A stretch of 64,000 nucleotides of DNA from Emiliania huxleyi CCMP1516. Taxonomy: Eukaryota > Haptophyta > Isochrysidales > Noelaerhabdaceae. The position numbers and the translations under genes were made by a program. Positions 19,504 to 29,643 of the stretch are shown in pieces. The stretch's first letter is position 1, and every line of letters begins with the position of its first letter. The stretch covers positions 200,530 to 264,529 of the forward strand of contig NW_005197053.1 in NCBI RefSeq assembly GCF_000372725.1, written 5' to 3'. The notes beneath the pieces are model-generated. The model was not told the origin of the DNA. It ran no database searches and saw nothing but the letters and a program-made list of their open reading frames with translations.

Positions 19504-20190
19504 AAATACGTTACGGTTGACCCTCGCATGCGACACTTTGCGGTAGATGCTCTCGCGGCCGCCACCACACTGCTAGCCGTCTCATCCCATATTCGCCCCT
19601 TCTCCTCTCCTCACGATCTTGGTGTGAGGGATCTTCAATCCTGAAGGAATAAAAACGGTTGTTGGGACTAATCGATTTCACAGCGTGCTGGTGGTCGTGA
19701 AGAGGCGCTACTCGAACAACGGCAGTTGCGCGCGTATGGAGATCAACGGAGTTGTGCGGCTAGTTCCATTTCACAGTGGCACAGCTGGAGTACCATGAAC
19801 TGTCGGGCGGCCACCGCAAGGCAAAGGCCGCGCGCGATGCCTTCCAGAGGACTGATAGCTTCCCCCCCGCCGCCGAGGGAGGGGCCGAGGGCGCGTCAAG
19901 CCCGCCGGCCCCGGACAAGGTCACCCTCTAGTGTGGGAAAGGGCGCAAAGCTCCGTTTCATCTCGTTGCCTACCCCCGTAAAGTAGTTTTGACATAGTGC
20001 GCAGTTCCGTGTAACCCGTAACCGTGACGCGTTTTCAAGATTAGCGATAGCGTGTCAGAGTGAATTGGAACTAGCCAGAGCGGAACTACGAGGAGCAAGC
20101 GCGCCCGCCGCCCGGTGCACTCAACTGGGAAAGTTGAACAGGGACACACACTGACGCCAGCGCGGCACTCCCTTGCTGGCCGCCCTGCCA
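19504..20190. other. Intergenic; no gene seen
   Basis: Contains 19767-19787, a sequence resembling the empty insertion site of the 11678-12548 element. The genes on either side converge here. Confidence 0.4.
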
Positions 20191-21052
20191 CTAGGCGCCG
20201 CCATTGCCCTTCTTCTTGCCCTTCTTGCCTCCGCCGCCGCCGCCGCCTCGCAGCGCCGCCGCCTCCTCCTCGAGCGCCGCCACGCGCGCGAGCCAGAAGG
20301 CCGCCGTACGCTGCACCTCCACCTCCCGCCTCGCCTCCGCCTGCAGCAGCGCCGCCTCAGCCTTGCGCGCGCCCGCCTCCTCGCCGGCCGCCCGTGCAGC
20401 GTCCACGCGCGGCAGCATGAAGGCGAGGACCTTTTGCACGTTCAGCTCTCCGCGACGACGCTCCTAAGGGAAGGGAAGGGAAGGTGAGCTTCTCCACACA
20501 CACGAGGTGGTGGGGCAAGGGGGGGCGACCCTCGCGTCTCCACGTCTAACGACAGGAGCCCCACGGCATTCAAAGCGCAAGGCCCAGTGCGCGTGGGTGA
20601 GCGGTGTGTGTGTGTGTGTGTGTGTGTGCGTGTGTGTGTGTGTGTGCGCGCGCGCGCGCGCGACGCTCCTCATCGAGCTCATCCATCACCGCCTCGACTC
20701 GCTCGGTAGCGGCTCCGATCGTCTCGCGCATCACCTCGGCTTGGTCGAGCATCGCGTCGTAGTCCGCCTCAATGAATCAATTAGTGCTAATCAGTGTTAA
20801 TTAGTGTTAATTAGTGTTAATTGGTCGAGCATCGCGTCGTAGTCCGCCTCAATGAATCAATTAGTGCTAATCAGTGTTAATCAGTGTTAATTAGTGTTCA
20901 TTGGTCGAGCATCGCGTCGTGGTCCGCCTCAAGCGCCATCAGCTCCGCCTCCAGCGCCGACTCACCGACGCCGCCGCCGCCGCCGCCGCCGCCTCCGTCG
21001 AGCTGTGCTGTCTGCCCCCTGTGTGCTCCTCCTCCCGCGCCGCCGCCTCCGC

Positions 21053-21084
<32 letters not shown>

Positions 21085-22073
21085 GCGCCACCGCCGCCTG
21101 CGCCGCCTCGCCTCGCCTCGCCCAGCCTCTCGATCCAGAAAGCCGACACCCGCTGCACGTCCGCCTTTAATTAGTGTTAATTAGTGTTAATTAGTGTTAA
21201 TTAGAAGGCCGCCACCCGCTGCACGTCCGCCTCGCGCTCCGCCGCCGCCTCCTCCAGCGCCTCCTCGAGCCGCGCCTATTAATTATCAATCATTAACCAT
21301 TAACTGGTCATCGCCGCCTCCTCCAGCGCCTCCTCGAGCCGCGCCCGCCACGCCGCCTCGACACACTCGTTCTCCTCCTCCGCCTCCGCCGCCTCCGCCT
21401 CCGCCGCCTCCGCCTCCGCCTCCGCCGCCTCCGCCTCCGCCTCCGCCTCCGCCTTCACCAAGGACGGCGACGGAGCGGCCGCGGCGAGCGCGCCGTTGGC
21501 GAGCGCGCCGTTGGCGGCGGCGAGCGCTTGCTCTGCGAGGGCCTAATGGGTGAGGAGGGAGTTCTCTGGGTGAGCTCGGCTGTGAGCTTCCCGGTTGTTT
21601 GCGCGGCATCGGTTCCCTGGGCGCTCGCTAGCGCTCACGTGTAGCAGAATACGTACAAGGCAGTGGCTTGAGGGAGGGTCCGGGAAACTTCTCAGGCGGA
21701 AGATCGAGTAGGGTCCGAGAAATCTCCGCGGAGGAGGCGCGGCTTGCTCACCGCTCGGGCCATCTCGGCATCTCTCGTCATCTCTCTCCCCTCATCTCGG
21801 CTCATCTCGGCGCATCTCGGCTCATCTCGGCGCATCTCGGCTCATCTCGGCGCATCTCGGCGCATCTCGGCTCATCTCGGCGCACCTGCGCGGCGCGGGC
21901 CTCGGCGGCGAGTCCCATCGCGTAGGAGGTCTTCTCGCGCGACTCGGCCGCCGCTGCGAGCATCGGCATCACCGCCGACTCGCGCGCCTGGCCGCGGGCG
22001 GCATTCCAGTCAGCAGCGGGAGAGGCGGCGGCGGCGGCGGCGGCGGGTTGCGGGTTGCAGCGTAGTGGCGGCA

Positions 22074-22106
<33 letters not shown>

Positions 22107-22346
22107 ATTATGCGGCGGAAGATTCGATTTGGCAGCGGTGTCGGTTGGTGACAGTGCGGGCCGGGCCGCTGGCAGCCTCTCTCTGGTGTCCAGCCGCACC
22201 TCGAGTTCCTCGAGCTCGAGCTCGCGCCTCGTCAATTCTCGCACGAGCGCGTCGCGCCTGGCGTGCCAGTAGCCGGGAGCTCCCATGCGAGGCGCCGGTG
22301 CTCGGAGCGACGTGAGCAGGAAGAACGGCGTGGCAAGCACGCTCAT
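20191..22346 (-). CDS. Coiled-coil protein of unknown function, seven exons
   Basis: Exons, high to low: 22200-22346, 21886-21987, 21345-21542, 21231-21275, 20928-21164, 20669-20767 and 20191-20463. All introns are phase 0 and the sum is 366 residues. The protein is mostly helical with charged coiled-coil repeats (RELELEELE, ARLEEALEEAAAERE, RVEAVMDELDEE), a Glu-Ala repeat and a Gly-rich insert. Two similar motifs, VQRVSAFWIERL and VQRTAAFWLARV, suggest an internal duplication. It ends GGKKGKKKGNGGA. The start is placed at ATG 22346, 31 bases after a promoter-like motif. Introns 3-5 have GC donors between exact exon duplications; intron 6 has an apparent GA donor and is an introner C copy. 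Confidence 0.75.
20465..20662 (-). mobile_element. Introner family C copy in the coiled-coil gene
   Basis: Closely similar to 4430-4646, including the CA tract, GACAGGAGCCCC and CGTGGGTGAGCG. Exon sequence GGAGCGTCG is present on both sides of the 205-base intron 20464-20668. Confidence 0.85.
20768..20927 (-). repeat. Two-step duplicated intron with AT-rich decamer filler
   Basis: The exon piece GAGGCGGACTACGACGCGAT (with CTCGACCAA) occurs three times, separated by two similar fillers of TTAGTGTTAA decamers. One GC-AG intron removes both. Confidence 0.9.
21766..21885 (+). repeat. 10-bp repeat TCATCTCGGC inside an intron
   Basis: About ten copies of TCATCTCGGC/GCATCTCGGC end exactly at the donor of intron 2 (21543-21885) of the coiled-coil gene. 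Confidence 0.85.
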
Positions 22347-22376
22347 GGTGTCCGGTGAGTGGCTAACGATGGCGCT

Positions 22377-22394
22377 CTCAAAAAGAATTTAAAC
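22377..22394 (-). promoter_or_regulatory. AAATTCTT motif before the coiled-coil gene
   Basis: On the minus strand GTTTAAATTCTTTTTGAG, 31 bases before the ATG at 22346, with CTGCTGTGAGAGAGAG just upstream. Confidence 0.55.
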
Positions 22395-23514
22395 AACCCA
22401 ACTCTCTCTCACAGCAGCAGGCAGAAGAGAACGACGCGACAGAGGAGGAAGTGACAAGGGAGAGACCGACGAGAGTGGGACGGCCGCGAGGTGGCATGAA
22501 GGTTGCAGCGAGAAGCGGCGAGAGACTGCGAAAAGAGATACGAAGAGGCAGACTCCCCAGGGTGGGCGACGGCTAGCGCTCCACACTCCTCTCCTTAAAA
22601 TCCCTGTGTGGTGGCGGCGTGCCGTTCTCCCATCCCTCCCTTGGGTTGTGTGTTTTCTTTCTTTCTTTCTTTAGCTGCTGCTGCTCGGTGACGCGAGGGC
22701 GCTCACTTAATTGATTAATTCACTCATTAATTCCTTAATTGCGTACCGTATTCCGGGTAATCTTAATTATTAATCATCGGGCGGGGCGCGGCGCGGCGGC
22801 TGCGCGAGGCGGCGGCGCGGCGCGGCGGCGGGCGGGGCGGAGCGGGGCGGCGCGACCATCTGCAGTTACCGGGCCTCTGGTCATTGGAGAGCAGCAATGG
22901 TCGCGCCGCCCTCGACTCAAGGGGCTGCCTTCCATCCGCCGCTGCTCAGGCCGGGGGAGGGGGGGAAACCTCCTGTTCCTCGCGGAACGGGAGCAGCCCC
23001 CTCCTTGCCCGGTGTGCGAAGCAGGGCGGTGGTCGTGCCATCTTTGCTTCAAAACGACCACGCCGCAATCGTCGCCGGCGCGCGACACGTTTCCGTTGGC
23101 GGGACTGTCCTGGTCGAGAGTGTGTGCCGCTGAGGCGGGACCACTCGGGGACAGTGCTGACGGGACGCGGCTCGAAGGGCGTGGCTCCGCAGCGCGGCTG
23201 GCACTCGTCGCAGAGGCCTCACCTTCGAAAAGTCGGGCATGGCTCCACCCGCAACTTTGTCGCTAACACGCGCGCACCGCCGAGCCTGCGGCGGGCGCGC
23301 TGCGGCCGCACGTCTACTTCGTCATAGTGCCACGACGTGCGGCCTAGATTTAGCCCACGCGCCTCTGCTCGCAAACACTCACCCATTGAATTGTCACTGT
23401 CCGTGAGTGCGAGATAGGGCTAGCTGCAGGCAGCTAGCCCATGAGGAGCGCGTCCATAGACACCTCACTTAGACCCCACACACGGTCTCGTCCGTGCCTC
23501 GCCGGCCGGAGAGA
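22395..23514. other. Intergenic; no convincing gene
   Basis: GGCGC-rich block at 22780-22860 with a GGCGCGACCAT/ATGGTCGCGCC inverted pair. A perfect 11-base-arm palindrome GGGCTAGCTGC-AG-GCAGCTAGCCC sits at 23417-23440. The open frames lack protein character. Confidence 0.4.
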
Positions 23515-23830
23515 TTGCTAGAGGTGGAGCATGCTGCTCTAGCCTCACACATCACTTCCTGTCGTCTGTTGTTTGAGTTGTGCCCTTGTTTGTGCCCTTG
23601 GCACCGTGGAGTGCTGGGGGGGGCGACAGGGAGGATGTGGCCCTGAGTTATGTGTACGCCGACTCAGGGTGTGTGGCAGCCAGCTGGCTGTGTGTCTTGT
23701 GAGCTTGTTTGTGTCTGTGTGTCGCTCGTGCGTGTCGTCATCATCTGTCTAGCGTCCACCCATACCGCGTTGGTGTCCAGTCCGAGCCTGGCTGTTCTTC
23801 ACCTTACTACCTACCTACCTACAGCACACA
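23515..23830 (+). repeat. Dispersed repeat R1 (about 320 bp), inverted copy at 40160-40475
   Basis: From CTGCTCTAGCCTC through CTTCCTGTCGTCTGTTGT, GGAGTGCTGGGGGG, CAGCCAGCTGGCTGTGTGTC and CACCCATACCGCG to CTACCTACCTAC. The same order recurs reversed at 40160-40475; the tail alone recurs at 36820-36875. There is no coding content. Confidence 0.85.
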
Positions 23831-23920
23831 GGCTCTCAAAAAGAATTTTACCATACAAGCCCCTCTCACAGCAGACTGGCTCGGACTGGCACTACAAATG
23901 GCACAGCAGGCGACGGCCCC

Positions 23921-24454
23921 TTACGGGTCGTCAAAGAGGCCGGCGTACTCCTCCGGCCGCTCCTCCCCCTCCCAATCCTCCCCGGGCTCTGGCTCCTCCT
24001 CCTTCGCCCGCGCCCTCGCCCCCCGCCGGCGGCGATTCCGTGCGGCCGTCGCCCCCGCCCCCTCCCCGCCCCCATCACGGCCGGAGCCGTACCACCCAGC
24101 GCGCACGAGGAACGAGGACTGAGCCTCAACCTCGTCCAACCTCACCGCCCTCACGGCGGCGTCGCACGCCTCAGCCCGCGAAGCGCCAGCAGAATGCGCC
24201 GCGGCGTACGCCGCGTCGCCTACCGCCTGCCTCGCGAGAGACGCGGCGCGCCACTCGTCCTCCAGCGCAGCCGAGCCCCACGTAGGGTCTCCCGCAAGCC
24301 AGTCCACGCCCTCCTCCCCCCCGTCCGAGTCGCCATCCGAGCTTAGCTCGCCCTCGCCCTCGCCCTCGCCTCGCGCCTCGCCGCTCCCATCCTGCGGCTG
24401 CGCCACGCCCCGCGCCTCGCAGCAGCCCCATCCTCGGCAGAGCCCGCCGCACAT
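23921..24454 (-). CDS. Hypothetical Cys-start, Glu-rich protein
   Basis: 177 residues from ATG 24454 (MCGGLCRGWGCCEARG) to the stop at 23921. An acidic Gly/Glu/Asp section is followed by a helical Ala-rich part (AYAAAHSAGASRAEACDAAV) and a basic patch (RNRRRRGARARAK). Family unknown. Support comes from a promoter-like motif (GGAAATTCTTTTGTG) about 42 bases upstream and a protein-like composition. It could still be a chance frame. Confidence 0.45.
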   Translation of the reverse strand: MCGGLCRGWGCCEARGVAQPQDGSGEARGEGEGEGELSSDGDSDGGEEGVDWLAGDPTWGSAALEDEWRAASLARQAVGDAAYAAAHSAGASRAEACDAAVRAVRLDEVEAQSSFLVRAGWYGSGRDGGGEGAGATAARNRRRRGARARAKEEEPEPGEDWEGEERPEEYAGLFDDP

Positions 24455-24495
24455 GCCATGCGCGACGTATGCCTGGCGCAGGCCAGGCACCTCCC

Positions 24496-24514
24496 ACAAA
24501 AGAATTTCCGCTGG
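24496..24514 (-). promoter_or_regulatory. AAATTCTT motif before the 24454 gene
   Basis: On the minus strand CCAGCGGAAATTCTTTTGT. Confidence 0.45.
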
Positions 24515-24579
24515 TTCAACTTAAAAAAAGTTTTTACAAAAAGCCACCCTCGCCTCGCCCTCCCGCCACCTAGCCTCTC

Positions 24580-24850
24580 GCTCGCTCCTATCCGTGCCAC
24601 GCCTATCCGTGATCCTGCCGTTACCGCGCCGTCCTTGCTCCTCCCTGCCGTGCCGCTCCTTCCTCCGTGCCGCGCCGCCCTTGCCGTTTAGCCCGCCGCC
24701 CCCCCTGCCGTCCGTTACCGCCGTGCCGCCGTACCGCCGCTCCTACAGTGCCACGCCCCGTGCCGTTTGTCCCGCCGTCCGATGCCCTGCCTGCCGTCTG
24801 TTGCCGCCGCGCCGCCTTACCGCCGACCCTTGCCGTGCCGCGCCGCCTTT
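24580..24850 (+). repeat. Degenerate GCCGTGCCGC-type low-complexity block
   Basis: Irregular repeats of TGCCG/CCGTG fill this stretch. It has open frames without protein character. Confidence 0.6.
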
Positions 24851-25149
24851 ACACACACACCCATACTTCCTGCTTCGACGGGGGTTAGTGTTGAGGAGTG
24901 ACCCGTGCCGCCGTGTGCCCCGCAGCGGCCTCGCTGGGCCAGAAAGTCGGCCCCGAGTGCCAGCAGCAGCCTCGTTGAGCCAGAACGTCGGCTCGCGAGG
25001 TGGGTGCTAGTATGAGCCCGCTGACTGAGGCGTAGTGCTCTTGCAGAGGCGGTTAGTGGTGCACTAACCCCGAGAAACCCTTCGGGTCACTCCTCATCGC
25101 AAACCCTGTCAGCAGTCCTCCTCCGGGAATGTACGTAAGAGCCACATAC

Positions 25150-25252
25150 ATTGAAGCTCGCTTCCGAGCTCTCACGCCGTGCGTAGGGCCCTTAGGGGCC
25201 TAGAGAACACAACCCCCTCTCTCTTTTCGCTCCCAGTAAGCTATAAGTACGT
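25150..25252 (-). repeat. Dispersed repeat R4, inverted copy of 721-825
   Basis: The reverse complement matches the first copy, including the palindromic centre GGGCCCTTAGGGGCC. Confidence 0.7.
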
Positions 25253-25951
25253 ACATTGAAAAACGCACAATCCCGGGCCCCACGGCGCCCACGGACTTCA
25301 CCCACTTTCGCGACTGTGGCCATCCAACAGTCTAAGGGCGCGGCGGGCGCATTCGAATGCGCTACCTCCGCCCAAATTCGATCTGATACAGTGGGTTGCG
25401 GGCATTAAGAAAACAGGATTGCGCGGCACGCCGCCGTTTCTAAGCCTTTCCACAGCCCTCATCCACCCCGCGCCGTGGTTTCTTAGCTCCGGCCGGCACT
25501 CAAGCCAGCAGAGCCGGCGGGCCCGAAGCGCGAAGGATTTTTAGGTAAGTAAGAGGTAAGCTGTAAGCTGCGGTCCGCGAGGGCGATGCCAGAGTCTGCC
25601 GCTGAGTCGGCTCTCTGGATGACGGGGGAAGACGCACACACGCCTCCATCCACTCAGCGCTCTGGGTGGTAGTGGCGGCGCTCCAAGAGTGGTGCTCTTG
25701 GGAAGAGGTTCCTCCTTTCCGCTCCCCCCCCGCAAGGCGCGAGACACACACTCCACTCAGAACACCGCAGACTTGGAAAGTGACAAGTGCGCGCGCCGCA
25801 GGCGAAGAGAAATTTTGAGCTGGGGCTCCCGTTCACACTCGTTTCTGGCCTTTTCTCGGGGCCGCGCCTGCGGCGCGCCGTGGTTTCTTAGATTTTTGCG
25901 GAAATCGCTCGGCAACCCACTGTAATCGACCCAAATCCCAATTCCCAATGA
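25253..25951. other. Intergenic with dispersed repeat R3
   Basis: R3 (25656-25728) is about 73 bases nearly identical to 56334-56406, including CTCTGGGTGGTAGTGGCGGC. No gene seen. Confidence 0.5.
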
Positions 25952-26482
25952 TCCCGAGCAAGAAGGGGCCGATCCATCGCCGGTGCGGCGGCCGGCGAGG
26001 CCGCGGCGGCGGCGCCGGCGTTGACCAAGAGCGCTAGGAAGCGGCTCAAGGAGAAGGCGAGGAAGGGGCGGCGCGCTGCAGAGGCGGCGGGCGAGCCGGA
26101 GGTGGCGCCATCGCCGGCGCCGCCGCCGGTGTTCAAGACGCTCAGGGAGAAGAAGGCGGCTCAGGCGTCAGCGGAGGGCTGGGCGGCGGAGGTGGCGAGG
26201 GCCGAGGAGCTCTACGAGGAGCTGCGCGAGCGCGCGCCCCAGCACTGCCGCCGTGGCGGCAAGTGGGCGCGCGAGAAGTTCGTGATGGCGGTGCAGGGAG
26301 AGTTCCCGCGCGCGCGAGGGGCAGGCGTTCCCAAGGGGACGGTCCTGTGCCTCGGCAGGGTGCTCGACGCGCACGATGAGCAGGATGACGCGGAGGGTGG
26401 GCACCGGGACTGGGAGGAGGACCCGCTCGGGTTCGACACCAACCCGATGCTGCTCCGCGCCATGTGCATGGCGTTCGAGTGA
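25952..26482 (+). CDS. Hypothetical basic/helical protein, start unresolved
   Basis: Open from 25952 to TGA 26482. The protein-like part is TKSARKRLKEKARKGRRAAE, then FKTLREKKAAQASAEGW and HCRRGGKWAREKFVMAVQ, ending in an acidic C-terminus (NPMLLRAMCMAFE). The frame has no suitable early ATG. ATG 25948 is in another frame, so an upstream exon or a non-ATG start is needed. Family unknown. Confidence 0.45.
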   Translation, partial: SRARRGRSIAGAAAGEAAAAAPALTKSARKRLKEKARKGRRAAEAAGEPEVAPSPAPPPVFKTLREKKAAQASAEGWAAEVARAEELYEELRERAPQHCRRGGKWAREKFVMAVQGEFPRARGAGVPKGTVLCLGRVLDAHDEQDDAEGGHRDWEEDPLGFDTNPMLLRAMCMAFE

Positions 26483-26645
26483 ACGCCGTGCAGGCAGCCT
26501 GTGCCTTTTGGTGTACCCCGTTTGTACCGCGTCCTGTGCCCCCGAGTTCATTTAATATAAGAAGGGGCCGACGGCCGAACGGACTGCCCGTCAGTGCTGC
26601 CTGCCTGCCTGCCTCTCCAGAGTGCTGCGGCGACGGACACGGCAG

Positions 26646-28364
26646 ATGCCTGCCTCTGCCAGAGTGCTGCTGCTTCTCGCCCCTGCACTCCTGGTCCAAC
26701 AAGCGCACTGTTCGGAGGTGAGTGAGCCCTGCACGGAAGAGCCGATGACGCTAAAAGGAATTGAAGCGAACCCGCACCAATATTTTGTGCTCGTCGAACC
26801 CGAACCCGGCATCTCGTGCGCCCTGGTGGACGACAGCGGCGAGCTTATTGCGAACCCGAACCCGAGGATGCCGGCGGTCATCAGTTACCCAAACGAGCAA
26901 GACCACGTCGTCTCCATCACAGCCGTCCGCTGGATGCCGCCGAGCTCTGCTGACGGCTCTGGAATGTACAAGGTGGACCTCGAGGCCCCACCTGGCGCGG
27001 TCTGGCCTGGGTCGACGCTCGAACTTCTCTTCCCGCCTTCCTCGCCCCCGCTGGCGCCGTTGCCCCCCTCGCCGCCTCCTCTCCCGCCAAACTATCCCGG
27101 GCTGCCCAAGGACTGCGCACTCGTGCCGGTCGTCGCAGAATTGAACGGCGTGAACGGTGCCACGGTCGGGAGAAAGTCGTTCTTTCTCGACCGAATGCCG
27201 TGCTCGCACGACAGCAATGGCAGGGTGGTGGTTGGCGTTGGATACGTGGACGTTGGGAAATTCGACTCACTACAAACGGTCTCAGACATTATCATTGTCA
27301 ACGTCAAGGATGGGCTCGAGCACAATCACGCCCTGGGTTCGCCGGTCCACTTCATGCCCGCTTTGGCGCCGCCAAACGCCCCGCCTCCTCCTCTTAAGAA
27401 CTGGAAAGCGAGCCAGTGCTGGAGCATCATTACTTCCGCTCAGAGTAGCTACTACAACGGCACATACACAGGAGAGCCTGTCGAGGGCATTCCCCAGGGC
27501 GCAGGCGGGGACACTGTTGGCGACGGAGAGGTCGTGTCGTGGGAGGCCGACAAGGACTTAAACGCCTGCTGCACGTCGCTGATCGGGCGGCCGGGTGCCT
27601 ACTACCTCACCACCGACGGTCAAAACTGTGAAATGAGAAAAAGACCCGCGAACTACCTGGGGGCGGAAATGAAGTGCACACGGAAAGAGCCTTGCGGCAA
27701 GATTTACGGGGTGAGCCTGCAGATGCCGACGGGCGGCGGGAGCTCTCCGCCCCCAGCGACGTCGCCGCCGCCGTCCTTTTCGCCCTCGCCGTCACCCTCT
27801 CCGTCCCCACCACCTTCGCCTCCCCATGATCCGGGGTACGTCCCGCTGGACCTCTCCCCGCCGCCTCCGTCGCCCCCTCCACTGCCGATGCGGCCCGGAG
27901 AGGTCCCCGCTTCAGCCTTCACCCTCAAGATCGGCACGACCCGCGCTGCCCCCGATTTGGATGCCGTAACGGCTGCTGTGATCGACTCCCTCGCCGCCGC
28001 CGACCCCTCGGTGCTTGTCTCTGCTGAGCAGGTGACCCTCGGGATCCTCGGCGACAGCAAGGTGAGGGTGACCATCGTGCAGGCCGAGGACGGGCCTGCT
28101 GCCGAGGACATCACGGCTGCCGCAAAACAGCCGACCTTCCTCACAAGCATGGCAACGGAGCTCGGCGAAACCGTGAGCTTCGACGTGCCACCCGCCACGG
28201 TTCCGGCAGTTGTTGCGCCGCCGCCGTCGGCTTCTCCGCCGACGTGCCCGGCTGGCTGCGTGCCGCGACTGTCCTTCACCCGCCCGGCCCCCGCCGGCCG
28301 CCGGCCCCTCTTTGCCTCCTTGTCGGAGTGTCCGGACGGCTGCATGCCTGAGAGGCGTGCCTGA
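26646..28364 (+). CDS. Secreted Pro-rich multidomain protein
   Basis: Intronless, 572 residues. It starts with a signal peptide (MPASARVLLLLAPALLVQQA). Three globular parts are joined by Pro-rich linkers ([32 protein letters not shown]). The central part has several Cys and the sequence CWSIITSAQSSYYNGTYTG. The C-terminal part (FTLKIGTTRAAPDLDAV) resembles small alpha/beta modules seen between Pro linkers in algal surface proteins. A cell-surface or scale-associated role is an inference from the leader and linkers. ATG 26646 is chosen because it begins the leader. A TTTAATATAA stretch 95 bases upstream may be TATA-like. Confidence 0.75.
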   Translation: MPASARVLLLLAPALLVQQAHCSEVSEPCTEEPMTLKGIEANPHQYFVLVEPEPGISCALVDDSGELIANPNPRMPAVISYPNEQDHVVSITAVRWMPPSSADGSGMYKVDLEAPPGAVWPGSTLELLFPPSSPPLAPLPPSPPPLPPNYPGLPKDCALVPVVAELNGVNGATVGRKSFFLDRMPCSHDSNGRVVVGVGYVDVGKFDSLQTVSDIIIVNVKDGLEHNHALGSPVHFMPALAPPNAPPPPLKNWKASQCWSIITSAQSSYYNGTYTGEPVEGIPQGAGGDTVGDGEVVSWEADKDLNACCTSLIGRPGAYYLTTDGQNCEMRKRPANYLGAEMKCTRKEPCGKIYGVSLQMPTGGGSSPPPATSPPPSFSPSPSPSPSPPPSPPHDPGYVPLDLSPPPPSPPPLPMRPGEVPASAFTLKIGTTRAAPDLDAVTAAVIDSLAAADPSVLVSAEQVTLGILGDSKVRVTIVQAEDGPAAEDITAAAKQPTFLTSMATELGETVSFDVPPATVPAVVAPPPSASPPTCPAGCVPRLSFTRPAPAGRRPLFASLSECPDGCMPERRA

Positions 28365-28728
28365 GATCCTGAGAGCAGCATGCGTGCGTAATAAGAGGCT
28401 GAGGGGGGCCTTGCTCTTGAGCACTTGAGCACTGTACTTGCTCTGGGTGAAATGCATGCTGCTCTGAGACTGTGTGTGGGTGGGGGACGACGTATCGTCT
28501 ATGGAGAGAATGTGTCCCTTCTGCAAGGGGCTCCTGTCTGTCTGGATGTGTGTGGAACAGTTTGCCTTCCCTTCCTTGGCCCTTTCGCGAGGTATTTTCT
28601 TGAGGTCTGTGAAAAGGTATTTCAGCGTCAGCCGACGTATTTTCTTCTCAATAACAGGTCTGTGACGTGGAGGCACATTGTTGTCATGTAACAGTAACTT
28701 TGCGAGCACTGCTGGGCGCGCTGGTAAC

Positions 28729-29643
28729 ATGGTGGCGCGTCCGTCGCGGTCACCTGCCCGCAAGCGTCCTTCTAAGGTGAGCACGAAGGAGGCCGTCGAG
28801 GAGCGAAATGCTTCCAGAGCTTTGCATGTCGGAGCGACTCGGGTTCTGCTTGGGGTGGTCATCGCGGTGCTGTCTGTGGGCGCTTATGCGTACATCCAGC
28901 GTGCATCAGAACTCAAGCTGGAGCCAGGGCCCAGAGTGGCAACTTGTGCTGAAGTCAATCATCCGCGCGCGAGTTTGGTCCAGCAAGCAGAAACTGAGGC
29001 CAACTCGTGCAACGGGCGTAGTAATATGGCAGAGGCAGCGGTAAAGGATGCGGCGGAAGCGAAGGCACAGCGGGAAAACGACGAACCTGCAGCGATGGTT
29101 CGAGCAGCCGAAGAGACGGCGGCAGAGGCGGCGGTAAAGGAGGCGGCGGAAGCGAAGGCGGAGGCACAACGGGAGAAGGAGGCCGCTGCAGCGATGGTAA
29201 AGGAGGCGGCGGAAGCGAAGGCGGAGGCACAGCAGGGGAAGGAGGCCGCTGCAGCGTTGGTTCGAGCAGCGAAAGAGGCGGCGGTAAAGGAGGCGGCGGA
29301 AGCGAAGGCGGAGGCACAGCGGGAGAAGGAGGCCGCTGCAGCGTTGGTTCGAGCAGCCACAGAGGCCGCAGAGGCGGCGGCAAAGGAAGCGGCGGAAGCG
29401 AAGGCGGAGGCACAGCGGGAGAAGGAGGCCGCTGCAGCGATGGTTCGAGCAGCCAAAGAGGCTGCAGAGGTGGCGGCGACGCCGGAAGCGAAGGCGGAGG
29501 CACAGCGGGAGCGGTTGGCTGCAGTGGCCAGTCCAACTAGGGCAGCGAAGACCAGGGAAGAGGAGGAAGCTGCGAGAGAAGTTGCCGCCTGGGCACCTGC
29601 CATGGCACTCGTGTTACTTGCCAGCTTCCTCCTACTCGCTTAG
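28729..29643 (+). CDS. Membrane-anchored Ala/Glu coiled-coil repeat protein
   Basis: 304 residues from ATG 28729. After a basic N-terminus (ARPSRSPARKRPSK) comes a membrane segment (VLLGVVIAVLSVGAYAYI, about residues 36-55). A long helical region follows with a repeat of roughly 24-31 residues (EAAEAKAEAQREKEAAAAMV), about five copies. It ends in a hydrophobic tail (APAMALVLLASFLLLA). Such a layout suits a membrane-tethered rod. Function unknown. The next gene (30316) has a similar layout. Confidence 0.7.
   Translation: MVARPSRSPARKRPSKVSTKEAVEERNASRALHVGATRVLLGVVIAVLSVGAYAYIQRASELKLEPGPRVATCAEVNHPRASLVQQAETEANSCNGRSNMAEAAVKDAAEAKAQRENDEPAAMVRAAEETAAEAAVKEAAEAKAEAQREKEAAAAMVKEAAEAKAEAQQGKEAAAALVRAAKEAAVKEAAEAKAEAQREKEAAAALVRAATEAAEAAAKEAAEAKAEAQREKEAAAAMVRAAKEAAEVAATPEAKAEAQRERLAAVASPTRAAKTREEEEAAREVAAWAPAMALVLLASFLLLA

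Noticed and set aside
15844-19536. 1230-residue minus-strand open frame opposite the ankyrin-kinase
   Set aside because: Antisense shadow of a strong gene in GC-rich DNA. The plus frame has clear ankyrin and kinase motifs and the minus frame has none.
20898-21609. Pro- and Arg-rich plus-strand frames at 20.9-21.6 kb
   Set aside because: Complement of the Ala/Glu/Gly-rich exons of the minus-strand coiled-coil gene.
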